64,000 bases of DNA from Flavobacterium undicola. Lineage in GTDB: Bacteria; Bacteroidota; Bacteroidia; Flavobacteriales; Flavobacteriaceae. The notes beneath the pieces were generated by a model. It searched no databases, was not told the origin of the DNA, and saw only the letters and a program-made list of their open reading frames with translations. This document shows positions 28,601 to 36,343 of the stretch, piece after piece (the first letter of the stretch is position 1; every line of letters begins with the position of its first letter). The stretch spans positions 163,619 through 227,618 of the forward strand of contig NZ_JAAAPM020000004.1 in assembly GCF_009909155.2 (NCBI RefSeq), in the 5' to 3' direction. Made by a program: the position numbers and the translations under genes.

Positions 28601-28923
28601 TTTCCGTTGATATACCCTGCCGAGATTTGGATATAGATTGCATCAGTGTCAATTTCATCGGTGTAATTTATTGTTACATCAGTAACAATTTTCATTAAAG
28701 TTCCTGGGCAATAAACTTGATTCCCAACAGCATGAATTACAGGTGGGGTATTCGATATTGGAACAACAGAAAATGCTGATGTTGTTTGGTAATAAAGAAA
28801 GTTAGATTTCCTTTTTGTAGGGCTTAAATTATTTTTATTGGGAAAAGGATTGGCTGGAAATACAGCAAATGAAAAAAAAATCAAATAAAAAAATATAATC
28901 CTTAAAAAATAATGGCTTTTCAT
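25636..28923 (-). CDS. T9SS type B sorted surface protein with C-type lectin domain
   Basis: A 1095-residue secreted protein. It begins with a signal peptide (hydrophobic core FLRIIFFYLIFFSFAVF). After an early cadherin/FG-GAP-like stretch comes a C-type lectin domain (about 185-345): FYEYVPNLGITWTAARDAAA, the GWIGGTDEQNEGNWRWVTG core, WNNNEPNN and the W-N-D-L that marks the calcium/sugar face. Several Ig-like units of about 90 residues follow, each with CDDxxDG and FD/FN-TSSF/L motifs. The last 80 residues (IPKYFTPNNDSYNDVWGI to the end RGHFSLKR) form a gliding-motility-type (type B) sorting domain for type IX secretion. A role in adhesion or motility is likely; the ligand is unknown. Confidence 0.93.
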   Translation of the reverse strand: MKSHYFLRIIFFYLIFFSFAVFPANPFPNKNNLSPTKRKSNFLYYQTTSAFSVVPISNTPPVIHAVGNQVYCPGTLMKIVTDVTINYTDEIDTDAIYIQISAGYINGNDFLTLSNPELHPTITSSWNNTEGKLKLSSPIAGTKVTYTEFIAAIKDVTYRNSSANPSGIKNFSISIGQANYLPRNKHFYEYVPNLGITWTAARDAAAARTHYGLQGYLATLTAADEAQLAGAQAPGTGWIGGTDEQNEGNWRWVTGPEGLENGGNGRLFWIGKANGTTTAPDYYANWNNNEPNNNIQSFKPNGENYAHITAPGIGKPGAWNDLSNDGDPPGNYHPKGYIVEYGGMIPGDVDLIETSASTTITMSKVTSTTPNSRCGTGTVTLEATVIDGTIYWYTSLSEITPIASGNSFTTPTISSSTTYYVDAGCINERKPITAIINPLPVVNDISIFQCDSDLNPDGKTLFNLTVKNDVISANYTNETFAYYTTLNGANNALPADLIPNQLAFENTTPTSMNIWARVSNTITGCYSVAKITLTVSSTNIPPNYKIIIPPVCDDFLDSNGNNTTNNNNRDGIAAFDLTASKATIQTLLPTTEVYTINYYRNKADALSELNVITNISNYRNIGYPNTQDIWVRIDSDLENACYGLGPYLTLNVEALPKANPVIIPRQCDDNQDGIFTFNTASLESSLLNGQTNLTVTYFDQNNNPLKDANGILITSPFPAVFTTASQTIKAVVKNNSTLQCSDETRIPFTVDDLPEAFSVPAALTTTCDDEPNPLDQDGKFAFDTSSFQATILGGQTGMTVKYFDQNGVLLPSPLPNPFLSETQNITARVENPLNTNCPATTTIRFLVHPIPKIDLNLDGQADELVCSNLPSFFVTLDAGITDNSPSGNYNYIWKKDGINIGSNSPTLGVNAVGVYTVDVSNPFGCSRTRTLTVTASNMATIQSIDVVDLTDVNSVTVNVTGPGDYEYSLDDSNNFWQDSNFFDNVPAGIHKVFVNDKNGCGFVSKEIVVVGIPKYFTPNNDSYNDVWGIKGIIKYPLAEVQLFDRYGKYLKTLNALHPNWDGTFNGKLLPASDYWYVITLDKNTPPIRGHFSLKR

Positions 28924-28957
28924 GCCATAAAAGTATAAATTTTATTAAATTAAAAAA

Positions 28958-29494
28958 TTATTTCGACCAATTTATTTTTTGAAATAGATCCCAAACTACA
29001 ATTCCTGCACTAACTGAAATATTCAAGGAATGTTTAGTGCCTAATTGTGGAATTTCAATACAGCCGTCACATACAGCAACCGCTTCCTGAGCTACGCCAT
29101 GAACTTCGTTACCAAAAACCAATGCATATTTTTGATCTTTTTCTACTTCAAAATTTTGTAGAAAAATAGCGCTTTCTACTTGTTCAATCGCCAAAGTAAT
29201 AACCCCCTCTTGTTTTAAGGTGGCGATTGTTTCGAGTACATTTTCGTTATGTTCCCAAGTTACCGTTTCAGTTGCGCCTAAGGCTGTTTTGTGAATTTCT
29301 TTATTAGGTGGTGTTGCGGTAATACCACATAAATATATTTTTTCAATCAAAAAAGCATCAGCAGTTCTAAACACCGAACCAATATTGTGTAAACTACGCA
29401 CATCGTCTAAGACAAGAATAAGAGGTGTTTTCTCCGATTTTTTGAAGTCTGCAATTGATTTTCGTTCTAGCTCGCTATTTTCTAGTTTTCTCAT
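28958..29494 (-). CDS. TrmH/SpoU-family RNA 2'-O-methyltransferase
   Basis: A 178-residue SPOUT-class RNA methyltransferase. Motif 1 is LHNIGSVFRTADAF, motif 2 is FGNEVHGV and motif 3 is IPQLGTKHSLNISVSAGIV, in the knot-forming C-terminal half. It lacks the N-terminal substrate-binding extension of RlmB, so it is closer to the short TrmH/TrmL-like enzymes; tRNA is the likely target, but the position cannot be stated. It lies between the T9SS gene and the DUF1573 gene on the same strand, and a terminator separates it from the latter. Confidence 0.92.
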   Translation of the reverse strand: MRKLENSELERKSIADFKKSEKTPLILVLDDVRSLHNIGSVFRTADAFLIEKIYLCGITATPPNKEIHKTALGATETVTWEHNENVLETIATLKQEGVITLAIEQVESAIFLQNFEVEKDQKYALVFGNEVHGVAQEAVAVCDGCIEIPQLGTKHSLNISVSAGIVVWDLFQKINWSK

Positions 29495-29522
29495 TTTTAA
29501 GGATGGAATTTTTTCGAATAAA

Positions 29523-29557
29523 AAAAGCTTCCGATTTTGTAAAGGGAAGCTTTTTTT
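29523..29557. terminator. Terminator between the DUF1573 gene and the RNA methyltransferase gene
   Basis: Stem AAAAGCTTCC (29523-29532) with GGAAGCTTTT (29545-29554). T-runs occur on both strands, so it can act on the minus-strand transcript leaving the DUF1573 gene. Confidence 0.85.
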
Positions 29558-29576
29558 GATTTTTATATTTTAAAAA

Positions 29577-30023
29577 TTAGCTCTTTTTTGGAGCATCATC
29601 AGGAAGAACTGTTCCTTTGATAGTTAACGTTTTTGTAGTTTGTCCTTCAGCATTAGAAGTTACAGTTACCGTTTTTGTAAATTGACCTACTCTGTCAGTA
29701 GCATATTTTACACCAATAACACCTTTAGCACCAGGAGCAATAGGCTCCTTTGGAGTAGAAGGTACTGTACATCCACATGAACCTACAGCATTAGTAATAA
29801 TTAATGGTTTGTTTCCGTTGTTTGTGAAAACAAACTCACGTTTTCCGTCTGCATTATGTGCAATTGTTCCGTAGTCAATAGTTTCGTTTTCGAAAACCAT
29901 TCCTGCTCCGTTTACTTTTGCCATTTTAGTAGCCGTTGCTTTGATTTTTTTAGTTGTTTCTTGGGCTTTAGAAGTTGTAACTCCAAAAACAACTAGTGCA
30001 GCAAGTAAAATTATTTTTTTCAT
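29577..30023 (-). CDS. DUF1573 exported protein
   Basis: A 148-residue exported protein with a signal peptide (cleavage likely after TSKAQ). A single DUF1573 domain fills the rest: DYGTIAHNADGKREFVFTNN, then ITNAVGSCGCTVP with the conserved C-x-C, PIAPGAKGVIGVKY and a closing TVTVTSNA. The fold is expected to be an Ig-like (MSP/ASH-type) module in the periplasm or on the surface. Function unknown, but this is among the most common secreted domains of Bacteroidetes. It diverges from mutS; its promoter is visible. Confidence 0.92.
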   Translation of the reverse strand: MKKIILLAALVVFGVTTSKAQETTKKIKATATKMAKVNGAGMVFENETIDYGTIAHNADGKREFVFTNNGNKPLIITNAVGSCGCTVPSTPKEPIAPGAKGVIGVKYATDRVGQFTKTVTVTSNAEGQTTKTLTIKGTVLPDDAPKKS

Positions 30024-30050
30024 CTTAATTTGATTTTAGTATTCGTAGAA

Positions 30051-30058
30051 CAAAACTA
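30051..30058 (-). promoter_or_regulatory. -7 box of the DUF1573 gene promoter
   Basis: On the minus strand TAGTTTTG matches TAnnTTTG. A TTGG lies about 15 bases upstream, closer than ideal. The leader would be about 20 bases. Confidence 0.5.
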
Positions 30059-30186
30059 AAGAAAAAATCATGCCAATGGCTTAAAATTTACTTAAAAATG
30101 TTTTTAATTTTTTAAGTGATAGTTATTCGTTATAAAATTTTTAAATTCGCCTTCACATTTTTCTAATAAATTAAATACGATACAAA

Positions 30187-32793
30187 TTGGCATCTAAAGA
30201 CAAAGTAGTTAAGGAAACCCCACTAATGAAGCAGTATAATGAGATCAAGAGGAAATATCCAGATGCTTGTTTGTTGTTTAGGGTTGGCGATTTTTATGAG
30301 ACATTTGGAGAGGATGCAGTTCGAGCGTCGAAAATATTAGGGATTACATTAACTAAACGTGGTGCGGGTTCAGAAACAGAAACTGCCTTAGCAGGATTTC
30401 CGCATCATTCTATTAATACCTATTTGCCAAAATTAGTCAAAGCAGGACTTCGTGTTGCTATTTGCGATCAGCTTGAAGATCCTAAAATGACTAAAACGAT
30501 TGTGAAACGTGGCGTGACCGAATTAGTAACTCCGGGAGTTTCTATGAATGATGAGGTTTTGCAATCAAAAACCAATAACTTCCTGGCTTCAGTTTATTTT
30601 TCGAATAAAGCTATAGGGATTTCTTTCTTGGATGTTTCTACAGGAGAATTTCTTACGGCTCAGGGAAATGCAGAGTATATCGATAAATTATTGCAGAATT
30701 TTAGCCCTTCAGAGGTTTTGATTCAAAAGAATCATAAGAATGATTTTAAGTCGAATTTTGGAGAGGATTACCATTGTTTTTATCTCGAAGATTGGGTTTA
30801 CAAAGAAGATTATGCTTTTGAAACTTTGACAAAGCATTTCCAGACAATTTCTTTAAAAGGTTTTGGAATCGAAGATTTGAAAGAAGGAATCATAGCTTCG
30901 GGTGCAGTTTTGTATTATTTGTCAGAGACACAACATAACAAAGTGCAACATATCACAGCAATTCAGCGTATTGCCGAAGATGCTTATGTGTGGATGGACC
31001 GATTTACGATTAGAAATCTCGAATTGTATCATAGTTATAATCCTAATGCGGTTACGCTTTTGGATGTAATTGATAAAACGCTTTCGCCAATGGGAGGACG
31101 TTTGTTGAAACGTTGGTTGGCTTTGCCATTAAAAGATGCAAATAAAGTACAGAGCCGTCATCAGGTGGTAGCGTATTTGAAAGAAAATCAAGAGGTGTTG
31201 CAAAAAATGCAATACCAAATTAAACAAATCTCGGATTTAGAGCGATTGATTTCTAAAATTGCTGCGGGGAAAGTATCGCCTCGTGAAGTGGTTTATTTGA
31301 AAGAATCATTAGACGCTATTATCCCTATAAAAACGCTGTCGTTAGAAAGTCCGCAGGAAGCAGTAAAAGTTATTGGAGATAATTTGCATAGCTGTGATTT
31401 ATTGCGTGAAAAGATAAAAACTACTTTAAATCAGGATGCGCCAGTGGCTATTGCCAAAGGAAATGCTATTGCTAAAGGAGTCAATGAAGAATTGGACGAA
31501 TTACGTGCGATTTCGACTTCGGGAAAAGAATTTTTAGAAGGAATAGAAGCTAGAGAGTCAGAACGTACAGGGATTTCTTCGTTGAAAATTTCGTTTAATA
31601 ATGTTTTTGGTTATTATATCGAAGTTAGAAATACGCATAAAGACAAAGTGCCAACGGAATGGATAAGAAAGCAAACCCTTGTTAATGCCGAACGTTATAT
31701 TACCGAAGAATTAAAAGAATACGAAGCTAAAATTCTGGGTGCTGAAGAGAAAATCCACAAAATTGAATCAGAATTATTCGAACAATTAGTGGCTTGGATT
31801 GCTACTTATATCAAGCCTGTTCAGCTGAATGCTAATTTGGTTGCTCAACTGGATTGTTTGTGTTCTTTTACGCAATTGGCAATCGAGAACAAATATGTTT
31901 GTCCAGAACTGGATGAAACATTTGAATTAGATATTAAAAACGGAAGGCATCCTGTTATCGAGAAACAATTGCCGGTAGGTGTTCCTTATATTGCTAATGA
32001 TGTTTTCTTAGATAGAGAAACTCAGCAGTTGATTATGATTACTGGTCCCAATATGTCGGGTAAGTCGGCTATTTTGCGTCAAACGGCTTTAATTGTGCTC
32101 TTGGCTCAAATGGGAAGTTTTGTTCCGGCTGATAGCGTGAAAATGGGACTTGTAGATAAAATATTTACCAGAGTAGGGGCGAGTGATAATATTTCGATGG
32201 GCGAATCTACTTTTATGGTCGAAATGAACGAAACGGCTTCTATCTTGAATAATATCTCCGATAGAAGTCTGGTGTTGTTGGACGAAATTGGAAGAGGAAC
32301 TAGTACATATGACGGAATTTCCATAGCTTGGGCTATTGCGGAGTATTTGCATGAGCATCCTTCTAAGCCTAAAACTTTGTTTGCTACCCATTATCATGAG
32401 TTGAATGAGATGAGCGAATCTTTGTCTCGAATCCAGAATTATAATGTATCTGTAAAAGAATTAAAAGATACGGTGCTTTTTATCCGAAAATTAGTCAAAG
32501 GTGGAAGTGCGCATAGTTTTGGAATTCATGTGGCGAAAATGGCCGGAATGCCTCAAATTGTAATTTCGAAAGCGCAAAAGATTTTGAAGAAACTGGAGAA
32601 AGATCATTCTGGTGCTGCGTTAAACGGAATTAAATCAGATAAGGAAGAAATACAAATGAGTTTCTTTAATTTAGACGATCCATTGCTGGAAGAGATTAAA
32701 GAAGAGATTTTAAATCTTGATATCAATTCGGTAACGCCAGTAGAAGCTTTGATGAAATTGAATGAAATTAAAAGAATGCTAACCAGGAAATAA
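30187..32793 (+). CDS. mutS: DNA mismatch repair protein MutS (TTG start)
   Basis: An 868-residue MutS. The mismatch-reading Phe-x-Glu motif is [14 protein letters not shown] near residues 35-48. The connector, lever and clamp domains follow. The ATPase has Walker [15 protein letters not shown] near 619-632, the [16 protein letters not shown]alker B/signature, and [11 protein letters not shown]. The start at 30187 is a TTG codon; it gives the N-terminus [20 protein letters not shown], which fits flavobacterial MutS starts as I recall them, whereas the first ATG would be 12 codons later (LMKQY). The use of TTG may reduce expression. Confidence 0.95.
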   Translation: MASKDKVVKETPLMKQYNEIKRKYPDACLLFRVGDFYETFGEDAVRASKILGITLTKRGAGSETETALAGFPHHSINTYLPKLVKAGLRVAICDQLEDPKMTKTIVKRGVTELVTPGVSMNDEVLQSKTNNFLASVYFSNKAIGISFLDVSTGEFLTAQGNAEYIDKLLQNFSPSEVLIQKNHKNDFKSNFGEDYHCFYLEDWVYKEDYAFETLTKHFQTISLKGFGIEDLKEGIIASGAVLYYLSETQHNKVQHITAIQRIAEDAYVWMDRFTIRNLELYHSYNPNAVTLLDVIDKTLSPMGGRLLKRWLALPLKDANKVQSRHQVVAYLKENQEVLQKMQYQIKQISDLERLISKIAAGKVSPREVVYLKESLDAIIPIKTLSLESPQEAVKVIGDNLHSCDLLREKIKTTLNQDAPVAIAKGNAIAKGVNEELDELRAISTSGKEFLEGIEARESERTGISSLKISFNNVFGYYIEVRNTHKDKVPTEWIRKQTLVNAERYITEELKEYEAKILGAEEKIHKIESELFEQLVAWIATYIKPVQLNANLVAQLDCLCSFTQLAIENKYVCPELDETFELDIKNGRHPVIEKQLPVGVPYIANDVFLDRETQQLIMITGPNMSGKSAILRQTALIVLLAQMGSFVPADSVKMGLVDKIFTRVGASDNISMGESTFMVEMNETASILNNISDRSLVLLDEIGRGTSTYDGISIAWAIAEYLHEHPSKPKTLFATHYHELNEMSESLSRIQNYNVSVKELKDTVLFIRKLVKGGSAHSFGIHVAKMAGMPQIVISKAQKILKKLEKDHSGAALNGIKSDKEEIQMSFFNLDDPLLEEIKEEILNLDINSVTPVEALMKLNEIKRMLTRK

Positions 32794-32864
32794 TTTTTTT
32801 GTTTTTTAAATTAAAGCAAATCAAAAGCTTAAAAAAAAATATTGATTATTTTTTCAAAAAACGC

Positions 32865-32895
32865 TTGTGTAATCGAAAAAAGCTCTTAAATTTGC
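32865..32895 (+). promoter_or_regulatory. Promoter of the tRNA-Gly/tRNA-Leu operon
   Basis: TTG at 32865-32867, then 19 bases, then the -7 box TAAATTTGC at 32887-32895. This is the best Bacteroidetes promoter match in the window. The predicted start is about 40 bases before tRNA-Gly. Confidence 0.8.
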
Positions 32896-32944
32896 ATCCG
32901 CAATACAGAACAAGTATCGCGGTTCTTTTTAAGAATTGAAAAAT

Positions 32945-33017
32945 GCGAAAATAGCTCAGTTGGTAGAGCGCGACCTTGCCAAGGTCGAGGTCGCGGGTTC
33001 GAGCCCCGTTTTTCGCT
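32945..33017 (+). tRNA. tRNA-Gly (GCC)
   Basis: A full 73-nt cloverleaf. The acceptor stem GCGAAAA pairs with TTTTCGC, discriminator T at 33017. The D-arm is GCTCAGTTGGTAGAGC, the anticodon arm CGACC-TTGCCAA-GGTCG reads GCC, and the T-arm contains GGTTCGAGCC. CCA is not encoded (TCGA follows). Confidence 0.97.
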
Positions 33018-33031
33018 CGAAATCACATCAT

Positions 33032-33117
33032 GCTCGGATGGTGAAATTGGTAGACACGCTGGACTTAAAATCCAGTGAACAGCAATGTTCGTGCGGGTTC
33101 AAGTCCCGCTCTGAGTA
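33032..33117 (+). tRNA. tRNA-Leu (TAA)
   Basis: An 86-nt class II tRNA with a long variable arm (GAACAGCAATGTTC). The acceptor stem GCTCGGA pairs with TCTGAGT with two G-T pairs, discriminator A. The anticodon loop CTTAAAA reads TAA, and the T-loop is GGTTCAAGTCC. It lies 14 bases after tRNA-Gly. Its 3' half is duplicated at 33695. Confidence 0.97.
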
Positions 33118-33120
33118 CAA

Positions 33121-33160
33121 AGAAAGCTTCAAACTAATGTTTGGAGCTTTTTTTATTTTG
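33121..33160 (+). terminator. Terminator of the tRNA operon
   Basis: Stem AAGCTTCAAAC with GTTTGGAGCTT, loop TAAT, followed by TTTTTTATTTT. An exact copy lies at 33753-33792. Confidence 0.9.
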
Positions 33161-33284
33161 ATTGTTTGTAGGTGAAATGTTTTTTGTAGTATATTTTGCA
33201 AAAAAAATGTAGTTAAATAAGGTTGTGTTTATTTTTTTTATGTATTTTCGGGTTAATTATAAATCAATTAAATTCATAAAAAAA

Positions 33285-33578
33285 ATGAAAAAAATGTTTA
33301 CTCGTATGGCTGTAGCTTGTGGAGCTGCTATTATGTTGACTTCTTGTTACTCTTACACTAGTGTTGTAGGTAATGGAGGAAAAGGAACTGAAAAGGTTAC
33401 TAAGTGGAATCACTATGTTATTGCTGGTCTTGCACCTGTAGGTGTTTCAGATGCAAAAGTAATGGCTGGTGGAGCAACTGATTATACTGTTTACACAAGA
33501 CAGTCATTTGTTAATGGTTTGGTTTCTAGTTTAACTTTTGGGCTTTACTCACCTACAACTACGACGGTTACTAAGTAA
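33285..33578 (+). CDS. Bor-family lipoprotein
   Basis: A 97-residue lipoprotein. The signal ends in the lipobox MLTSC with Cys21. The remainder resembles phage lambda Bor (and E. coli Iss): the middle HYVIAGLAPVGVSDAK, then the C-terminal QSFVNGLVSSLTFGLYSPTT, which parallels the F-V-N-G-L-L-G-F-I-T-L-G-I-Y-T-P signature of Bor. In enterobacteria Bor/Iss affects serum resistance; here the role is unknown, and homologues are also found outside phages. The start at the ATG at 33285 (MKKMFTRM) is preferred over upstream ATGs because it gives a proper signal peptide. The gene sits between the two copies of the tRNA-Leu 3' end. Confidence 0.85.
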   Translation: MKKMFTRMAVACGAAIMLTSCYSYTSVVGNGGKGTEKVTKWNHYVIAGLAPVGVSDAKVMAGGATDYTVYTRQSFVNGLVSSLTFGLYSPTTTTVTK

Positions 33579-33694
33579 TTGCCGAACCTATAAACGAGCC
33601 TGTTTATAAAAAAATAATTGGAATATTGAAAATTTAAGAGGTTGAAAAACAGCGGAATACGTTTTGTAAATTGTGCTTTATACCACTCTGCAAA

Positions 33695-33750
33695 ACTTAA
33701 AATCCAGTGAACAGCAATGTTCGTGCGGGTTCGAGTCCTGCTCTGAGTAC
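33695..33750 (+). pseudogene. Partial tRNA-Leu (3' half), duplicate
   Basis: A copy of tRNA-Leu from the anticodon loop to the 3' end (the copy of 33063-33117), with two substitutions in the T-arm region (AAG to GAG and CCC to CCT). It lacks an acceptor 5' strand and D-arm; only a faint resemblance to tRNA (AAATTG, CACTCTG) can be seen upstream. It cannot fold into a tRNA. The duplication continues through the terminator. Confidence 0.9.
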
Positions 33751-33752
33751 AA

Positions 33753-33792
33753 AGAAAGCTTCAAACTAATGTTTGGAGCTTTTTTTATTTTG
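33753..33792 (+). terminator. Second copy of the tRNA terminator
   Basis: Same stem-loop and T-run as 33121-33160. In this place it would stop transcription from the Bor gene, 175 bases past its stop codon. Confidence 0.85.
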
Positions 33793-33847
33793 TACCAAAA
33801 TCAGTTTTGTGGTTTGTTTTGAATCTTGTGAAGAGGTGAGGTTTTTG

Positions 33848-33888
33848 AATTCTAAATAATTGGAATTCTAAATAATTGGAATTTGGAA
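33848..33888 (+). repeat. Short tandem repeat ahead of the DUF1508 gene
   Basis: The 16-mer AATTCTAAATAATTGG occurs twice in a row, followed by AATTTGGAATTT. It is a local slippage-type duplication just upstream of the start at 33903. Confidence 0.75.
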
Positions 33889-33902
33889 TTTGAATAAAAA
33901 AT

Positions 33903-34250
33903 ATGGGAACTTTTGTTATTAGTAAAAGATTTAGCGGTGATTATAAGTTTGAATTTACTTCCAGGAAAGGAAAAACTATTTTCACCAGTAATGCATATGA
34001 ATTAAGGATGGATTGTGAGGCAGATGCGGAGTATTTGCGATCTGTCTTAGAAAGTTGTTCTTATGTGAGATTTAAAACGTCTAAGGGGAAGTTTTTCTTT
34101 AGAGTTGTTGCTGATGGCAGGGTTGTGGCTGTAAGTCGAAAATACAGCACGGAATTGATGGTTCAGAAAGGAATTGATGAAATAGTGAAATACGGTTCGA
34201 AAGCAGAAATATTGGATTTTGCTAACAATGATTTTGAGTTTGTAGATTAA
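33903..34250 (+). CDS. DUF1508 (YegP-like) protein
   Basis: A 115-residue protein built of two DUF1508-like units: GTFVISKRFSGDYKFEFTSRKGKTIFTS...YELRMDCEADAEYLRSV (about 2-50) and SYVRFKTSKGKFFFRVVADGRVVAVSRKYSTELMVQKGIDEIVKY (about 53-99). The K-G-x-(I/V)-F-x-S turn and the following Cys-type helix are typical. The fold is a beta-sheet packed on helices; function unknown. A short T/A-rich leader precedes it. Located after the tRNA-Leu 3' duplicate. Confidence 0.8.
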   Translation: MGTFVISKRFSGDYKFEFTSRKGKTIFTSNAYELRMDCEADAEYLRSVLESCSYVRFKTSKGKFFFRVVADGRVVAVSRKYSTELMVQKGIDEIVKYGSKAEILDFANNDFEFVD

Positions 34251-34307
34251 GCAGTTTTATTGGTGCTTAAAAAGATGTAGTGTTTGTTTAATTTTGGGCA
34301 TAAAAAA

Positions 34308-34338
34308 AAGCCGGTCACAATGTGAGCGGCTTATTTTT
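34308..34338 (-). terminator. Terminator of the Ala-rich lipoprotein gene
   Basis: Stem AAGCCG...CGGCTT (34308-34313 and 34327-34332) with an inner TCAC/GTGA pair. T-runs occur on both sides, so it may also stop plus-strand transcripts from the DUF1508 gene. Confidence 0.85.
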
Positions 34339-34354
34339 TTACTGTAATTTAGAA

Positions 34355-34564
34355 TTACTTAGCAGGAGCAGCTTCAGTTGCAGCAGCTGGAGCAGCAGCA
34401 GCAGAATCAACAGCAACAGCAGCAGTATCAGCTACAACAGCAGCAGAATCAACAGCTACAGCAGTAGTGTCAGCAGCAGCCTCTTCAACAGGAGCTTCAG
34501 CTTTTTTACAAGATACAACAGTTAATACAGCAACTACAGCTAAACTTAAAAATACTTTTTTCAT
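34355..34564 (-). CDS. Small Ala-rich low-complexity lipoprotein
   Basis: A 69-residue lipoprotein: the signal MKKVFLSLAVVAVLTVVSCK contains the lipobox VVSC with Cys19. The mature part is almost only Ala, Val, Asp, Thr, Glu and Pro, with repeats of AVAVDSAA and VADTAA. The codons for Ala are strongly biased to GCT/GCA, making a trinucleotide-rich tract on both strands. Such proteins are common in Flavobacterium as abundant small envelope lipoproteins, and no function is known. A TATCTTTGC -7 box lies upstream at 34609-34601 and a terminator follows. The opposite-strand Ser-rich frame is an artefact. Confidence 0.8.
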   Translation of the reverse strand: MKKVFLSLAVVAVLTVVSCKKAEAPVEEAAADTTAVAVDSAAVVADTAAVAVDSAAAAPAAATEAAPAK

Positions 34565-34600
34565 CTTACTTTATTATAAAAGGTTAATTATTAATTCGAG

Positions 34601-34609
34601 GCAAAGATA
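34601..34609 (-). promoter_or_regulatory. -7 box of the Ala-rich lipoprotein promoter
   Basis: On the minus strand TATCTTTGC matches TAnnTTTGC exactly. No clear -33 TTTG was seen. The transcription start would lie about 30 bases before the ATG. Confidence 0.55.
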
Positions 34610-34924
34610 TAAAATTTTTGATATGTAAAATATTTTTTCATTTTTTTTTTGAAATAATATTCGATTATTTTTCCGACCTATAAAATGCAAATTCTATTAA
34701 TAAAATAATAATTGAAAAGAATAAGTTGTTTTAAATGCGGTGAATTTATTTGTTTTTAATGATTTGATTATTAGTTTATTATGCGTGATTTTGTTTGTTT
34801 GTTTGTGAATTGTTAAATAAGAAGGTTTCTTTTTTGAGAATTAGATTTTTTTAAAAGCTAATTTTTAAGATTCGTTTAAAACCTTGTGTTTGGAATATCA
34901 GCAATAAAATCAGGTTAAAGGGAC
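34610..34924. other. AT-rich gene-free stretch
   Basis: No coding frame or clear hairpin was found. It is the 3' flank of waaA and the 5' flank of the lipoprotein gene on the minus strand. Confidence 0.4.
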
Positions 34925-36175
34925 TCAATAGAGAGTTGTTTTTTTCTGGATATTTTCAAATATTATGCTTGTGGCTCCCTCGTTTGTGTTTACAAAATTG
35001 CTGCAAATAATTCCTTTTTTATTGCGTGTTTCATCATCTGTAACTAAAAGGTCAAAAGTTTGGCTCAATTCTTCGTTATTGGAGATGCTTATACAGCCTT
35101 CTAAATTGACTAATGCGATTGCTTCTGCAAAATGGGAAAAATTAGGGCCAATTACAATAGGCACACCAAATGTTGCCGGTTCTAATAGATTATGAACGCC
35201 TGGATTTCCAAAACCGCCACCCACATAGGCAATATCTGCATAACTGTATATTTTTGTCAGAATTCCAATTGTGTCAATGATAAATACTTCATAATCAGCC
35301 AGGTTTTCACCTTCTTTTTCAGAAAATAATACCGTTTTTCTCGTGAGGCTCTTTTTTAATTGCCCAATTTGCTCGCTTTTGATATTGTGCGGGGCAATAA
35401 TAAATTTAACCGGAAGTGAGGTCTTATTTATAAAGTCGGTTAACAGTATTTCGTCTTTTGGCCAAGAACTTCCAATGACAATAGTTAAGGTGTTGTTTTT
35501 GAAATTTGAGATAAAATCCAATCTGTTGTCTTTTTCTAAAATAGCGGCAACCCTGTCAAAACGGGTATCCCCGGAAACGATGACGTTGGTTTTGCCTAAT
35601 TGATACAATAACTTTTTTGAATTTTCATTTTGTACAAAAAAGTAGGTGAAGGTGTTTAATGCTTTTCTGTAAAAGCCGCCATACCATTTAAAAAACAGCT
35701 GGTTTTCTCTTAATATGCCCGAAATTAAATAGGTGGGCGTATTTTGTTTTTTTAATTCACTTAAATAATTAATCCAATATTCGTATTTAATGAAAAACAC
35801 CATTTCCGGATGTGCTAATTTCAAAAATTCTTGTGCATTTTTTTTTGTGTCTAACGGAAGGTAAACCGTGGCATCGGCAATCGTATTGTTTTTGCGGACT
35901 TCATACCCTGAAGGGGAGAAGAAACTGATTATGATTTTGTGGGAAGGAAATTCTTCTTTGATTTTTTCAATTACCGGCAGACCTTGTTCGTATTCACCTA
36001 AGGATGCGGCATGAAACCAAATCGTCTTGTCAGAAGACTGGATTTTCTGTATTAATGTTGGGAATACTGCTTTTCTACCCTCTACAAAAAGTTTTATTTT
36101 TGGATTGAAAAGCGCAATGATTTTTAATGAAAAACCGGCAATATGAATAATTACATTATAAAGGAAAAGCATCAA
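34925..36175 (-). CDS. waaA: 3-deoxy-D-manno-octulosonic acid transferase (Kdo transferase)
   Basis: A 416-residue WaaA/KdtA, which attaches Kdo from CMP-Kdo to lipid A in the inner membrane. An N-terminal hydrophobic anchor (about 1-22) is followed by the N-terminal GT-B lobe with WFHAASLGEYEQGLPVI, the family motif with its catalytic Glu (Glu63), and HPEMVFFIKYEYW. The C-terminal lobe has GSSWPKDE, APHN, then YADIAYVGGGFGNPGVHNLLEPATFGVPIVIGP, the CMP-Kdo site. Length matches (about 410-430). It is divergent from the DegT-type aminotransferase gene with 168 bases between. That gap also contains a CACCT...AGGTG hairpin with an AGCTCAGTCGAA loop (36301-36325). Confidence 0.95.
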   Translation of the reverse strand: MMLFLYNVIIHIAGFSLKIIALFNPKIKLFVEGRKAVFPTLIQKIQSSDKTIWFHAASLGEYEQGLPVIEKIKEEFPSHKIIISFFSPSGYEVRKNNTIADATVYLPLDTKKNAQEFLKLAHPEMVFFIKYEYWINYLSELKKQNTPTYLISGILRENQLFFKWYGGFYRKALNTFTYFFVQNENSKKLLYQLGKTNVIVSGDTRFDRVAAILEKDNRLDFISNFKNNTLTIVIGSSWPKDEILLTDFINKTSLPVKFIIAPHNIKSEQIGQLKKSLTRKTVLFSEKEGENLADYEVFIIDTIGILTKIYSYADIAYVGGGFGNPGVHNLLEPATFGVPIVIGPNFSHFAEAIALVNLEGCISISNNEELSQTFDLLVTDDETRNKKGIICSNFVNTNEGATSIIFENIQKKTTLY

Positions 36176-36343
36176 TAAATTTTTGCGGCTAAAATACGGT
36201 TTCTTTATTTTATTTTGATTGGTTTGAACTCATTAAATAACTATTTTTGTTCCTCGTTTTACGAAAGTGTTTGTTGTTTCCAGAAACCTTAAAATAACGT
36301 CACCTAAGCTCAGTCGAAAGGTGGCCTTTTAACCAAAAATTCA

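Larger units (their letters stand above)
33063..33792 (+). repeat. 98-bp direct repeat flanking the Bor gene
   Basis: Bases 33063-33160 and 33695-33792 are direct repeats of 98 bp with 2 mismatches, 632 bases apart. Each contains the tRNA-Leu 3' half and its terminator. The interval holds the Bor-family lipoprotein gene and about 115 bases without a gene. The arrangement resembles att sites of an element that integrated at a tRNA 3' end, or a tandem duplication that decayed. Confidence 0.88.

Noticed and set aside
32936..33175. 79-codon frame across the two tRNAs
   Set aside because: It runs through both tRNA cloverleafs and their terminator; the translation is a by-product of tRNA sequence.
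34322..34525. Ser-rich frame opposite the small lipoprotein
   Set aside because: It is the antisense of the Ala-rich repeats. The lipoprotein strand has a signal peptide, lipobox, promoter box and terminator.
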